From NCBI GenBank assembly GCA_028281065.1, contig JANQKN010000216.1:1-64000 (forward strand): a stretch of 64,000 nucleotides of DNA, written 5' to 3'. The DNA comes from Flavobacteriaceae bacterium (lineage in GTDB: Bacteria; Bacteroidota; Bacteroidia; Flavobacteriales; Flavobacteriaceae). The notes under the pieces were generated by a model that did not search any database, was not told where the DNA came from, and saw only the letters and a list, made by a program, of their open reading frames with translations. Below are positions 44,965-53,109 of this stretch, in pieces; the first letter of the stretch is position 1; every line of letters starts with the position of its first letter. The position numbers and the translations under genes were made by a program.

Positions 44965-44983
44965 TACTTTGTATTTCAAAGTA
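44965..44983. promoter_or_regulatory. Palindromic operator candidate 1 (TACTTTG-N5-CAAAGTA)
   Basis: An inverted repeat with 7-bp arms (TACTTTG, CAAAGTA) around TATTT, ending 7 bases before the ATG of the membrane protein gene at 44991. A second copy precedes 45932. The winged-helix gene at 45601 lies between the two and is the likely cognate regulator. The left arm also resembles a promoter -7 box, so binding would block transcription. Confidence 0.6.
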
Positions 44984-44990
44984 CTTTATT

Positions 44991-45596
44991 ATGAGCGAGC
45001 AAGATTATCTAAAGGACATTAGTGAAATAAAAGATTTAATGAACCGCTCTTCCCGGTTTATCTCCCTTAGCGGACTTTCTGGGATCTTTGCAGGGATTTA
45101 TGCACTTATCGGTGCAGCGGTTGCCTATTGGCTGGTAACCAATTCGGGGAGGGAGTACTTAATTCTGGATGGAAAAGTATTTAAGTTCATTATGCTCGAT
45201 CTTTTTCTAATTGCTTTTTTTAGTGTGATTACCGCCATTTATTTTACCACCAAAAAAGCTAAAAAGGCGGGGGTGAAGTTTTGGGATGCTTCCAGCCGAA
45301 GGTTGCTCATTAATTTTCTGATTCCCTTAATCACAGGGGGTGCTTACATACTTATCATCTTAAACCAACAAAAATACGGACAGACTGGAGCACTCATGCT
45401 TATTTTTTATGGTCTGGCCTTAATAAATGCTTCCAAATACACTGTGGGAAATATAAAGTATCTTGGCCTGGCCGAAATCGTTTTGGGACTCATCTGCGCC
45501 GTATATCCAGGGTATGGTTTTTGGCTCTGGGTTTTGGGTTTTGGGGTATTTCATATTATTTATGGAGCCATGATGTGGATCCAGGAGAAAAAATAA
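44991..45596 (+). CDS. Four-helix membrane protein in the winged-helix/CreD regulon
   Basis: A 201-residue integral membrane protein with about six hydrophobic segments: LSGIFAGIYALIGAAVAYWL, FKFIMLDLFLIAFFSVITAIYF, LLINFLIPLITGGAYILIIL, GALMLIFYGLALINA, YLGLAEIVLGLICAVY and FWLWVLGFGVFHIIYG. No family function known. A conserved-looking SEQDYLKDISEIKDLMNRSSRF cytoplasmic N-terminus precedes the first helix. It is the first gene of the transcript that includes the winged-helix regulator, whose GTG start is 5 bases after its stop codon. Confidence 0.7.
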   Translation: MSEQDYLKDISEIKDLMNRSSRFISLSGLSGIFAGIYALIGAAVAYWLVTNSGREYLILDGKVFKFIMLDLFLIAFFSVITAIYFTTKKAKKAGVKFWDASSRRLLINFLIPLITGGAYILIILNQQKYGQTGALMLIFYGLALINASKYTVGNIKYLGLAEIVLGLICAVYPGYGFWLWVLGFGVFHIIYGAMMWIQEKK

Positions 45597-45600
45597 CCGT

Positions 45601-45894
45601 GTGGGGATTATTGAAAACATAAACAAGCTTTTTGACCACCGAATACGCTTGGGCATCATGTCCATCTTAATGGTGAATGAGGATGCCGATTTTAATCGGC
45701 TCAAGGAGCTTTTGGACGTAACCGATGGGAATTTGGCCAGTCATTTAAAAGCCTTGGAAAAGGAAGAGTACATCCTGGTGCAGAAACAATTTATAGGTCG
45801 AAAACCTAATACAAGGTACAGTGCAACGAAACAGGGTAAAGCCGCTTTCAGAAAGCATATCGAAGCTCTGGAAAAGTTGATTCGGAAAACATAA
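45601..45894 (+). CDS. Winged-helix transcriptional regulator (HTH_34 type)
   Basis: A 97-residue DNA-binding protein. The winged helix covers about residues 10-80 (DHRIRLGIMSILMVNEDADFNRLKELLDVTDGNLASHLKALEKEEYI, with the recognition helix around NLASHLKAL), then a basic wing (QFIGRKPNTRYSAT). Single-domain dimeric regulators of this type (MarR/ArsR-like) bind palindromes. Two copies of ACTTTG-N5-CAAAGT lie near this gene. The start is GTG, 5 bases after the upstream stop, so the gene depends on the upstream transcript. No effector-binding domain is present. Confidence 0.85.
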   Translation: MGIIENINKLFDHRIRLGIMSILMVNEDADFNRLKELLDVTDGNLASHLKALEKEEYILVQKQFIGRKPNTRYSATKQGKAAFRKHIEALEKLIRKT

Positions 45895-45909
45895 TTTTTT
45901 TATTTATTC

Positions 45910-45926
45910 ACTTTGAAATTCAAAGT
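45910..45926. promoter_or_regulatory. Palindromic operator candidate 2 (perfect ACTTTGAA-A-TTCAAAGT)
   Basis: A perfect 17-bp palindrome (8-bp arms, one central base) 6 bases before the Coq4-like gene's ATG. It shares ACTTTG...CAAAGTACTTTAT with the site before 44991. Two matched copies flanking the regulator gene make specific binding likely. Confidence 0.6.
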
Positions 45927-45931
45927 ACTTT

Positions 45932-46462
45932 ATGAAATCATTAAGAAAACAACTCATCAATTGGCTCTTTGAAACTTCCATGGTGTTATACTGTCGTTTC
46001 AAAAACAAACAACCTTGGGGTATTTCCAGTAAAGAAATGCTGCAGATGCCCAAGAATACTTTTGGGTATAGGTTGGGGGAATTCCTATCCTCTCATGGGT
46101 TCGAACCTATCCCCAAGGTAGAACGGCACGATGCTTACCATGTGCTTTGTGGCTACGGAACAGCTGTGGAAGATGAAATAGCCCTTCAGTATGCTTGCTT
46201 TGGAAACGGAAAAAAAACACCCTATCTCTGGGCCGTCCTTTTCTTGGGAACCTTAATCCTTCCCGATTACCTCCCCTATTACCTAAAATCCTATCGGTTT
46301 GGAAAACAAGCGCATTCCTTTCACCATTTCGATTTTAAAAAGGTACTTCCCTTGGATTTTGCTGAATTTCAAAGTGCATTGTTCCCAGAGAACCTACTAA
46401 AGGAAATGGATTCGTATAGAAAACAAATTGTATCACCCCCACTAACCCACTTACAACCATGA
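45932..46462 (+). CDS. Coq4-like protein
   Basis: A 176-residue protein with the Coq4 metal-binding signature HDxxHx11E: HDAYHVLCGYGTAVEDE (about residues 69-85). Coq4 proteins organise the ubiquinone-synthesis complex in eukaryotes; bacterial homologues occur in organisms that use menaquinone, where their role is unclear. There is a hydrophobic segment around YLWAVLFLGTLILPDYLPYYL and a basic N-terminus. First gene of a transcript starting at operator 2, followed by a short membrane protein (4-base overlap) and CreD. Confidence 0.72.
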   Translation: MKSLRKQLINWLFETSMVLYCRFKNKQPWGISSKEMLQMPKNTFGYRLGEFLSSHGFEPIPKVERHDAYHVLCGYGTAVEDEIALQYACFGNGKKTPYLWAVLFLGTLILPDYLPYYLKSYRFGKQAHSFHHFDFKKVLPLDFAEFQSALFPENLLKEMDSYRKQIVSPPLTHLQP

Positions 46463-46764
46463 CAAAAGAAAAAAAACTGCTGGTTTCGTTGAAATCAGCC
46501 AAACGGATCGCATTCACATTTTTCTTCATAGGCACCCTCTTGTTCCTGATACAGCTTTTGATTGACGACAGCTTTGGAATTGCCATCCTAGGGCTTGTGT
46601 TTATAGTAGTTGCAGTTACTTTCAACACTACCATCCTCATACTGCTCATTATAGACCTGATACGAAGGGATCTTTTGGAATCCTTTTACAGTATATGCCT
46701 CATCCTGGTAAATATCCCCATAGCCATTGGTTATGTCTACATCTTATCTGAAACCATTAAATAA
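46459..46764 (+). CDS. Small two-pair-helix membrane protein
   Basis: A 101-residue protein with four hydrophobic stretches (IAFTFFFIGTLLFLIQLL, FGIAILGLVFIVVAVTF, TILILLIIDLI, YSICLILVNIPIAIGYVYIL). No family recognised. It overlaps the Coq4-like gene by 4 bases (ATGA) and precedes creD by 30, so it belongs to that operon. Confidence 0.6.
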   Translation: MTKEKKLLVSLKSAKRIAFTFFFIGTLLFLIQLLIDDSFGIAILGLVFIVVAVTFNTTILILLIIDLIRRDLLESFYSICLILVNIPIAIGYVYILSETIK

Positions 46765-46794
46765 CATCATTATTAACACTAAAAAAACAGAAAT

Positions 46795-48141
46795 ATGGAA
46801 CCTAAAAAAGCAAAATTTTCATCTTGGTTACGCAATTCCATTACAGCACGTATGCTTGTGGTGGGTTTTTTACTCTTGGTATTGCTCATTCCCTTGGAAT
46901 TTGTAAAAAGCCTTATTACCGAACGGGCTTTTAGGCAACAGGAAGTAGTGCAGGAAATCAACGATAAATGGGGAAACGAAGTGATCTTTTCGGGCCCCAT
47001 ACTCAAGGTTCCCTACAAGACCTATAAAGAAGAAAAGGTCTATATACAAAAGACGAAAAGCTTCGAAATAAAGACAGAGGAAATCTTGAACCATGCTTAT
47101 ATCTTTCCAGAGCAGCTACACATAAACTCCAATGCTCACATTGCGGAAGAGCCTTTAAAAAGAGGAATTTACGAATCGGTAGTGTTTACCGCGGATCTCA
47201 ATATTACGGGTAATTTTCCCGAAATAGACCTATCTGAACGGGACATTAAACCCGAGGATATTCTCTGGGATAAAATTTCAGCGCTTATAAAAACGTCCAA
47301 CCTTAAAGGAATTCGAAACACGTTGGTTCTTGAGTTAGGGGAAGAATCGCTTTCCATGAACCCGAAGTATTCCCAAAACTACATGAACCGCATTGAAAGC
47401 GATATTACAACAACGTATACCCAAGAGCAGAATGCTTCCACCCCTTTTCAACTTACCCTAAAAGTGAATGGTAGTGAAACCCTCAAGTTTATCCCCATTG
47501 GGAAAGAAACCAAGGTAAACATGCAATCCAAATGGCATTCCCCTAGTTTTGATGGCAACTACCTTCCCGAAGAAAGAGAGGTAACCAATACCGGGTTTAC
47601 GGCTTCTTGGACTGTGTTGCAGATCAATCGTCAGTTTCAGCAACAGTTTTTCAACGAACTGCCCAATCTTATGGAATTTGCCTTTGGTGCCAAGCTTATT
47701 GTTCCTGTAGACGAATATCAAAAAAGTGAACGCACTGCCAAATACGGCTTACTGGTTATAGGGCTTACCCTTTTGGTTTTTCTCCTTATACAGTTGGTGA
47801 GTAAAATATACATTCACCCCTTTCAATACATCATGATAGGGCTCGCCTTGGTAATGTTCTATACGTTACTGATCTCCATTAGCGAGCACAGTAGTTTCTT
47901 GAAAGCGTATGGAGTATCTGCATTATCGGTCCTGGCCCTTATCACCCTTTACTCTAGGGCGATACTCAAAGGGTTTCGATTCCCCTTACTGGTGGCAGCT
48001 TCGCTGGCCTCCCTGTATGGTTTTATCTATGTCATCATTCAATTGGAGAATTATGCCCTTTTGGTAGGAAGCATAGGACTCTTTGTAATTTTAACCATTG
48101 TTATGTTCGCTTCCCGAAAGATCGATTGGAATAATGGATAA
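46795..48141 (+). CDS. creD: Inner-membrane protein CreD
   Basis: A 448-residue envelope protein of the CreD family. An N-terminal helix (about 20-40) is followed by a periplasmic domain (about 45-310: VVQEINDKWGNEVIFSGPILKVPYK, GFTASWTVLQINRQF) and about six helices at the C-terminus (from LLVIGLTLLVFLLIQLV). CreD belongs to the CreBC regulon in Enterobacteria and affects envelope integrity and beta-lactam response; here regulation is by the nearby winged-helix protein by inference. Last gene of the operator-2 transcript; a terminator follows. Confidence 0.9.
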   Translation: MEPKKAKFSSWLRNSITARMLVVGFLLLVLLIPLEFVKSLITERAFRQQEVVQEINDKWGNEVIFSGPILKVPYKTYKEEKVYIQKTKSFEIKTEEILNHAYIFPEQLHINSNAHIAEEPLKRGIYESVVFTADLNITGNFPEIDLSERDIKPEDILWDKISALIKTSNLKGIRNTLVLELGEESLSMNPKYSQNYMNRIESDITTTYTQEQNASTPFQLTLKVNGSETLKFIPIGKETKVNMQSKWHSPSFDGNYLPEEREVTNTGFTASWTVLQINRQFQQQFFNELPNLMEFAFGAKLIVPVDEYQKSERTAKYGLLVIGLTLLVFLLIQLVSKIYIHPFQYIMIGLALVMFYTLLISISEHSSFLKAYGVSALSVLALITLYSRAILKGFRFPLLVAASLASLYGFIYVIIQLENYALLVGSIGLFVILTIVMFASRKIDWNNG

Positions 48142-48149
48142 TTAAACAT

Positions 48150-48190
48150 CCCATGCCAAGCAATAAGATCCGTTTGGCATGGGTCTTTTT
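48150..48190 (+). terminator. Intrinsic terminator after creD
   Basis: CCCATGCCAA (48150-48159) pairs perfectly with TTGGCATGGG (48174-48183), 10 bp with a 14-base loop, followed by TCTTTTT. It overlaps the first codons of a longer DUF2809 frame, which argues for that gene's shorter start. Confidence 0.75.
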
Positions 48191-48196
48191 AAGATT

Positions 48197-48550
48197 ATGA
48201 AAAAATACTTTTTTGTCTTCCTGTCACTCTTAGTAGTAGAGATTGCTATTGCAGTATTTCACTTCCACGATTTTATCCGTGGTTTTGTTGGTGATCTCTT
48301 AGTGGTTCCATTGGTGTATTTCTTTCAACGATCCATCACTAATTTATCCCTGAAAAAGGCCTTGTTGGTAACGCTATCTATAGCCTTCTTGGTCGAAATT
48401 TTGCAAGGATTTTCCATTATGGAGTCCTTGGGGATACAATCCCGGTTACTGCAAATTGTCTTGGGCAGTACCTTCGACCCTTGGGACCTGGCAGCCTATG
48501 TCCTAGGGATCATTCCTATTTTATACATCGAAAAATTCTTTAAAAAATGA
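48197..48550 (+). CDS. DUF2809 family membrane protein
   Basis: A 117-residue protein with four hydrophobic segments and the DUF2809 pattern FHFHDFIRGFVGDLLVVPLVYFF followed by FLVEILQGFSIMESLGIQS and FDPWDLAAYVLGI. Family members are small bacterial membrane proteins of unknown function. I start at ATG 48197 because the frame to 48179 runs through the creD terminator. The stop overlaps the DUF1361 gene by 4 bases. Confidence 0.82.
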   Translation: MKKYFFVFLSLLVVEIAIAVFHFHDFIRGFVGDLLVVPLVYFFQRSITNLSLKKALLVTLSIAFLVEILQGFSIMESLGIQSRLLQIVLGSTFDPWDLAAYVLGIIPILYIEKFFKK

Positions 48551-49200
48551 AAAAGATCAAACAGTTCCTATTCAATCACTTCGAACAATTGTTCCCCATC
48601 TTCACTGTAACAGCTATCGGGCTTTTTTTGCTCATGATCCGTTTAAAGCTCACCCTATCGTTTTTTTATCTATTCCTGGTTTGGAATCTATTCCTCGCCT
48701 GGGTGCCCTTGGTAGTTTCCTTCTACCTTTCCCGAAAAAAGATTGGAAAACCGAAGTTATTGTTGGGTTCTTTGGTATGGCTGTTATTTCTTCCCAACGC
48801 ACCATACATCCTTACCGACTTTATACACCTAAACCATTATAAATCCCTACCCATTTTTGATGGTTTTATGCTAACGGTCTTCTCCATTGCTGGATTGGTT
48901 TGTTATTTAATCTCTGTACATAAAATGGAGCGTTTATGGAATGTACATTCTTCCAAAAAGGTCATTCGTATTTTTCTTTTTATGCTGCCCTTTGCTACAG
49001 GTTTTGGGATCTACTTAGGTCGGTTCTTACGTTGGAACTCTTGGGATATTGTGCAACAACCCATGGTTTTACTGAAAGACATTGCCAAGATCATTATATT
49101 TCCAGGGCAACATGGTTTGGCTTGGGGCACAACATTGGCGTTTGGTATCCTTTTATGGTTTCTCTACCAATTCTTCAAAAAAAGAGAGCTTTACAACTAA
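48547..49200 (+). CDS. DUF1361 family membrane protein
   Basis: A 217-residue protein with six hydrophobic segments. The DUF1361 signature WLLFLPNAPYILTDFIHLNHY lies at about 75-95. Function unknown; found with other small envelope proteins in Bacteroidota. It overlaps the DUF2809 gene by 4 bases, so the two are probably translated together. About 45 bases later the DUF3857 gene starts. Confidence 0.85.
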   Translation: MKKIKQFLFNHFEQLFPIFTVTAIGLFLLMIRLKLTLSFFYLFLVWNLFLAWVPLVVSFYLSRKKIGKPKLLLGSLVWLLFLPNAPYILTDFIHLNHYKSLPIFDGFMLTVFSIAGLVCYLISVHKMERLWNVHSSKKVIRIFLFMLPFATGFGIYLGRFLRWNSWDIVQQPMVLLKDIAKIIIFPGQHGLAWGTTLAFGILLWFLYQFFKKRELYN

Positions 49201-49244
49201 AAAAATGATGTAATTTGAAGCATTAAACATAACGAATACACAAC

Positions 49245-51215
49245 ATGTCTTTTAGGAATTCCTACCTAATAATTATCTCTTTAACTTTCAGTTACTTACA
49301 CGCCCAACAATCGAAAGATGTAGCATTTGGAGAACTCACCAATGAGGAATTACAAATAACAGCTTATCCCGAAGATCCAGAAGCATCTGCTGTCGTACTC
49401 TATTCCAAAGGGAAAATTTCCGTGGTTTTAACAGAGCACAGATACCTTCGGTTAAAGAAGACTGTACATAGAAAAATAAAAGTGCTCGATGTCAACAAAT
49501 TTGAAGGAGCCACTATTCACATCCCTTACTACAAAGGGGAAAAAACAGGGGAAGAAGTAAAGGATATTAAAGCAGTTTCCCATTATAACGGTACTCAGGT
49601 ATATGTTAATAATAAAGATATCTATGCCCAAGATCCTACAGAACGCTGGCACTATAAGTCCTTTGCTTTTCCAAATGTGAAAAACGGAAGTATTTTAGAG
49701 TATTCCTATACTATAGAATCCCCCTACTTTAATAGCTACCAATGGGAATTTCAAGACGATTACCCGACCCTTTACAGTGAATTTGTTTCCGAAATCCCAG
49801 GCAATTACACCTACCGTATTGCGCTCTTTGGAGGCAAAAAATTGGATACCCATGAAACTGCTATAAAGAACAACTGTTTTTCTGTGGATGGATATGGCGA
49901 TGCTGCAGATTGCACCTACGAATATTACATTATGAACAACGTGCCTGCATTTAAGGAAGAAGACTATATGCTTGCCCGGAGCAATTACATATCCAAGGTG
50001 GAATACGAATTAAAGGAAAGTTTCTCTTTTAATGGAGAACGTACCAAGCATACCAAAGAGTGGCGGGATGTCGACAAAGAATTCCGCACCGACAAGGAAA
50101 TGGGAAGGCAATTAAAAAACCGTTCCTTTTTCGAAAAGCATCTCCCAAGTTCCATGCTAAGTATTGCCGATCCACTGGAAAAGGCAAAGGCGGTGTATTA
50201 TTTTATTCAGAAGCATTACAGTTGGAACGGAAAGTATCGAATCTTTAATGACATTAATGTACGTGATGCTTTTGAAGCCAAATCGGGGAATGTGGCGGAG
50301 ATCAATTTGTCGCTCATCAATGCCCTGCGTGCCGCTGGATTCGAAGAAACCCAATTGGTCTTGGGAGCAACAAGGCAAGCAGGTATCCCCAATCAATTAT
50401 TTCCTGTACTTACCGAGTTTAACTACGTAATGGCTTGGCTAAAAATTGGGGACGAGGAATTTTATTTGGACGCTACAGATAAATACACCCCTTTTGGAAT
50501 CATCCCTTTTAGGGCACTCAATTCTACAGGGCGCATCATGGACTTTAAAAAAGGCAGTTACTGGCACCCCATCGTTCCGCACAAAAAAAATGTTGTTTAT
50601 ATAAACTCTGTTCTCACCATGGACAGTGATGGTATTGTTACTGGACAGATTGGCGAGCAACATATGGGTTATTTTGGGCGTGCAAAGCGCTATGAATTGG
50701 GAAGTCAATCGAAAGAGAGTTATGTGAATGACAAACAATCCAGTAATGAATATTTGGAAATATCCAATCTGGTGGTCGAACACGAAAACGATTTGGAAGA
50801 AAGTTTGAAAGAACGCTACGAGATTGAAATGGAAACCGAAATGATTGGTGGCGACTATTATTTCCCCACTTTCTTTTTGTTGGAACACCTTCATGAAAAC
50901 CCATTTAAACTGGAAAGCAGGGATTATATGGTAGAAATGGGATTCCCCATGAATTTCACCTACCTCGCTAGGATTTCATTAGACGAAAGTTTATCCATTA
51001 AAACAATACCTACCAATAAAACCGTAAAACTTCCTGAGGATATGGGAACCTGCACCATTCTTTATGCCAATGACAACAGTACCATTAGCGTAAGGCTTAA
51101 TTTTAAACTCAACAAGCATGAGTTTCCGCCCGAATACTATCCTTCGTTGAAGGATTTCTTTTCAAAAGTGGTTCAATTAATCACCAAAGAACCTATTGTA
51201 ATAAGCAAGGGTTAA
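49245..51215 (+). CDS. DUF3857 / transglutaminase-like secreted protein
   Basis: A 656-residue protein with a signal peptide (LIIISLTFSYLHAQQ), an N-terminal DUF3857 beta domain (about 55-230) and a transglutaminase-like domain (about 300-420): AKAVYYFIQKHYSWNGKYRIF, then NLSLINALRAAGFEETQLVLGAT, where the usual catalytic Cys is not obvious, and EEFYLDATDKYTPFG, the His-Asp region in which the His may be replaced. C-terminal beta-sandwich follows. Family members are common in Bacteroidota, with unknown substrates; the catalytic triad here looks incomplete. It overlaps the convergent dehydrogenase by 4 bases. Confidence 0.82.
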   Translation: MSFRNSYLIIISLTFSYLHAQQSKDVAFGELTNEELQITAYPEDPEASAVVLYSKGKISVVLTEHRYLRLKKTVHRKIKVLDVNKFEGATIHIPYYKGEKTGEEVKDIKAVSHYNGTQVYVNNKDIYAQDPTERWHYKSFAFPNVKNGSILEYSYTIESPYFNSYQWEFQDDYPTLYSEFVSEIPGNYTYRIALFGGKKLDTHETAIKNNCFSVDGYGDAADCTYEYYIMNNVPAFKEEDYMLARSNYISKVEYELKESFSFNGERTKHTKEWRDVDKEFRTDKEMGRQLKNRSFFEKHLPSSMLSIADPLEKAKAVYYFIQKHYSWNGKYRIFNDINVRDAFEAKSGNVAEINLSLINALRAAGFEETQLVLGATRQAGIPNQLFPVLTEFNYVMAWLKIGDEEFYLDATDKYTPFGIIPFRALNSTGRIMDFKKGSYWHPIVPHKKNVVYINSVLTMDSDGIVTGQIGEQHMGYFGRAKRYELGSQSKESYVNDKQSSNEYLEISNLVVEHENDLEESLKERYEIEMETEMIGGDYYFPTFFLLEHLHENPFKLESRDYMVEMGFPMNFTYLARISLDESLSIKTIPTNKTVKLPEDMGTCTILYANDNSTISVRLNFKLNKHEFPPEYYPSLKDFFSKVVQLITKEPIVISKG

Positions 51216-52426
51216 TCCTTACCATCTACATAATCCTGAAGGTAACTATACCGTTCGGTTAGTGTTCCTTCGGAAGTAGTCATTTGTGCACGCTCCAAAA
51301 TACCATCAGCATCGCCGTTGAAAAATGCTGGGATAACATATTCCATGAACATATCTCCAAACCCTTCGCTGGCATCCTTAGGCAATTCGCAAGGCAAATT
51401 ATCTACAGCCATAACGGCAATGGAACCTTTGGTTCCCACAGTAACTTCACTTTCCGAAGCAGGATCGTAAGCGTAGAAAGGATCTGCAATGGTAGAAGGT
51501 TTAATGGTACTGGCAACAGGACCATCGATATCGCAGGAAACATCGGCCACCAAATTGATCTTAAAATCAGGGTGCTTGGCATCTTCCCTTGTAAATAGAT
51601 ACGGGGCGCCATCGCCATAGAAATGCCCTGCCACAAAGAAATCGGTCACTTTCGCATATTTCATGAAATCGCTTTCGTGCCCACTGGGATCTGCATAAAA
51701 AGCATATTTATCCATGGGTTTGCCATCCAATCTACGGTTGTATTCCGTAACATCGGCACGGCAATATACAGGTTCATCAAAATCTTGGGTAAGATAGGCT
51801 TCGTCACTTACTTCCCGAATCTGTAGATGATCCAAAATCTCTTTGGATCCCATAGCTACCTTACCGGTTCCCGTAAGGAGAATCTTGATATTGGGCAGGG
51901 AGATCTTGTCCAATTCCTGTTTCACCTCAGCCAAGTCTGCCAAATGCTCCACTTTGGGAAGTTCAAACAGCCCATCACGTAATCCCAACAAGCGGATTCC
52001 GTTGTAAGCGCCCACTAATCCCGCATAACGCCCAAAGCCAATTAAGCGTCCGCCGTTAGCTTTTACTATTGTTTCGTGATCGTAGAGTTCGATCTTTTTA
52101 TCCAAAATAGCACGCAGCAATTTACGGTTGTAGGGCTGCTTTTTTATGGTATGGCTAAAGAAAAAGTACTTTTTGTTGGGGATGAGGGCATCTATAGGCA
52201 CTTCCTTTACCCCTAACATAACATCTGCTGTGGAAACCTCCTCGGAAACAGTCAATCCTTTCTCTCGGTACGAATCGTCTGAAAAAATGCGTATGTCCGA
52301 GCTTTCCACAACTATATTAGCTTCTGGAAATGCTTGGATGACTTCTTGGCACTTTTCGGGTGAAAAAACGACACGTCTGTCGGGTGGATTCTTACGTTCT
52401 TTAATAACAGCAAAGGTGATAGCCAT
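51212..52426 (-). CDS. Alanine dehydrogenase/PNT-type oxidoreductase (saccharopine dehydrogenase-like)
   Basis: A 404-residue NAD(P)-dependent enzyme of the AlaDH/PNT-N family. The N-terminal ERKNPPDRRVVFSPEKCQE, then FFSHTIKKQPYNRKLLRAIL, the nucleotide-binding KILLTGTGKVAMGSKEIL (about 182-199) and ADVSCDIDGPVASTIKPSTI are those of lysine-forming saccharopine dehydrogenase-like proteins. It probably acts in lysine or related amino acid metabolism. Convergent with the DUF3857 gene. The promoter is one half of the inverted repeat shared with ssrA, and its leader contains a GC-rich hairpin (52457-52475). Confidence 0.82.
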   Translation of the reverse strand: MAITFAVIKERKNPPDRRVVFSPEKCQEVIQAFPEANIVVESSDIRIFSDDSYREKGLTVSEEVSTADVMLGVKEVPIDALIPNKKYFFFSHTIKKQPYNRKLLRAILDKKIELYDHETIVKANGGRLIGFGRYAGLVGAYNGIRLLGLRDGLFELPKVEHLADLAEVKQELDKISLPNIKILLTGTGKVAMGSKEILDHLQIREVSDEAYLTQDFDEPVYCRADVTEYNRRLDGKPMDKYAFYADPSGHESDFMKYAKVTDFFVAGHFYGDGAPYLFTREDAKHPDFKINLVADVSCDIDGPVASTIKPSTIADPFYAYDPASESEVTVGTKGSIAVMAVDNLPCELPKDASEGFGDMFMEYVIPAFFNGDADGILERAQMTTSEGTLTERYSYLQDYVDGKD

Positions 52427-52456
52427 TTGGAATACTTTTTGATTTTATGAAATGAA

Positions 52457-52475
52457 GCCTCCTTTTTGGGGAGGC
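52457..52475 (-). promoter_or_regulatory. Hairpin in the dehydrogenase mRNA leader
   Basis: GCCTCC (52457-52462) pairs with GGAGGC (52470-52475). On the minus strand the transcript reads GCCTCC-CCAAAAA-GGAGGC; no T-run follows, so it is not a terminator. It could protect the leader or regulate translation. Confidence 0.35.
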
Positions 52476-52481
52476 GGGCTG

Positions 52482-52489
52482 CAAAGATA
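52482..52489 (-). promoter_or_regulatory. -7 promoter box of the dehydrogenase gene
   Basis: Minus strand TATCTTTG, an exact TAnnTTTG match. Together with the flanking GCAGCCC it forms one arm of the inverted repeat. Confidence 0.6.
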
Positions 52490-52501
52490 GCGTTTTTGAT
52501 G

Positions 52502-52509
52502 TATCTTTG
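52502..52509 (+). promoter_or_regulatory. -7 promoter box of ssrA
   Basis: TATCTTTG on the plus strand, 30 bases before the mature tmRNA 5' end. It is followed by GCAGCCC, identical to the initially transcribed sequence on the other side. Confidence 0.6.
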
Positions 52510-52538
52510 CAGCCCTCCATCGTTCATTGAAACACCAA

Positions 52539-52937
52539 GGGGCCGACTGGTTTTGACAGCGGGTCTAACGGTACAGTAAGCATGTCGAGCGCTGAGATAC
52601 AGCTCGTAAATATCATATTTCACACTTTTTAAACGGCGATAATAATTACGCCCTAGCTGCATAATCTGAATTATAGTAGGATCATGCCTCGGTCTACAAG
52701 GTAGACAAGCAGGAAGTCACTCAATAGCCTTGGTTTGCGGCAATTGATCCAGTGACTTCGTAAAAGTAAACCTAGTTACGGTAGCGCTTCGATACCATAA
52801 CGAAACCTAATTGAAGATAAGCCCTGCGTTGGTGGTTTTTGACCGGCAATGGGTCGAAAATTTAAACAAAAACTAAACATGTAGAAAGCGGTACAGTTGC
52901 ACGTTTGGACGAGGGTTCGACTCCCTCCGGCTCCACC
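52539..52937 (+). ncRNA. ssrA: Transfer-messenger RNA (tmRNA)
   Basis: A tmRNA of about 399 bases, which rescues stalled ribosomes and tags the nascent peptide. The 5' end GGGGCCGACTGGTTTTGAC pairs with the 3' CGGCTCC in a 7-bp acceptor stem (one wobble), with the T-arm GGTTCGACTCC and a 3' ACC. The tag reading frame starts at GGC 52635 and encodes GDNNYALAA, stop TAA at 52662-52664, which is the normal type of Bacteroidota tag. Followed by a terminator. Confidence 0.95.
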
Positions 52938-52940
52938 TTC

Positions 52941-52988
52941 GCTCGCCGAAGCTTCGAGAAAACGAGAAGCGAAGGCGAGCTTTTTAAT
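52941..52988 (+). terminator. Terminator of ssrA
   Basis: A long stem: GCTCGCC (52941-52947) pairs with GGCGAGC-side bases (52974-52980) and the inner GAAGCTTCGAG pairs imperfectly with CGAGAAGC around AAAA, followed by TTTTTAATTTT. A related sequence (GCTTCGGCGGACGCCG) recurs at 53023-53038. Confidence 0.7.
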
Positions 52989-53109
52989 TTTAGCTTACAA
53001 ATAAACCCTTGGTCTATTCGAGCTTCGGCGGACGCCGTCCACCCCAATACCCCTTATTATCCACATATCTTTATCTTAGACCCATCTCCTATAATTAATA
53101 GATTTAATT

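Noticed and set aside
52862-53047. ORF on the minus strand across the end of ssrA (61 residues)
   Set aside because: It is the antisense of the tmRNA 3' end and its terminator; no independent coding signal.
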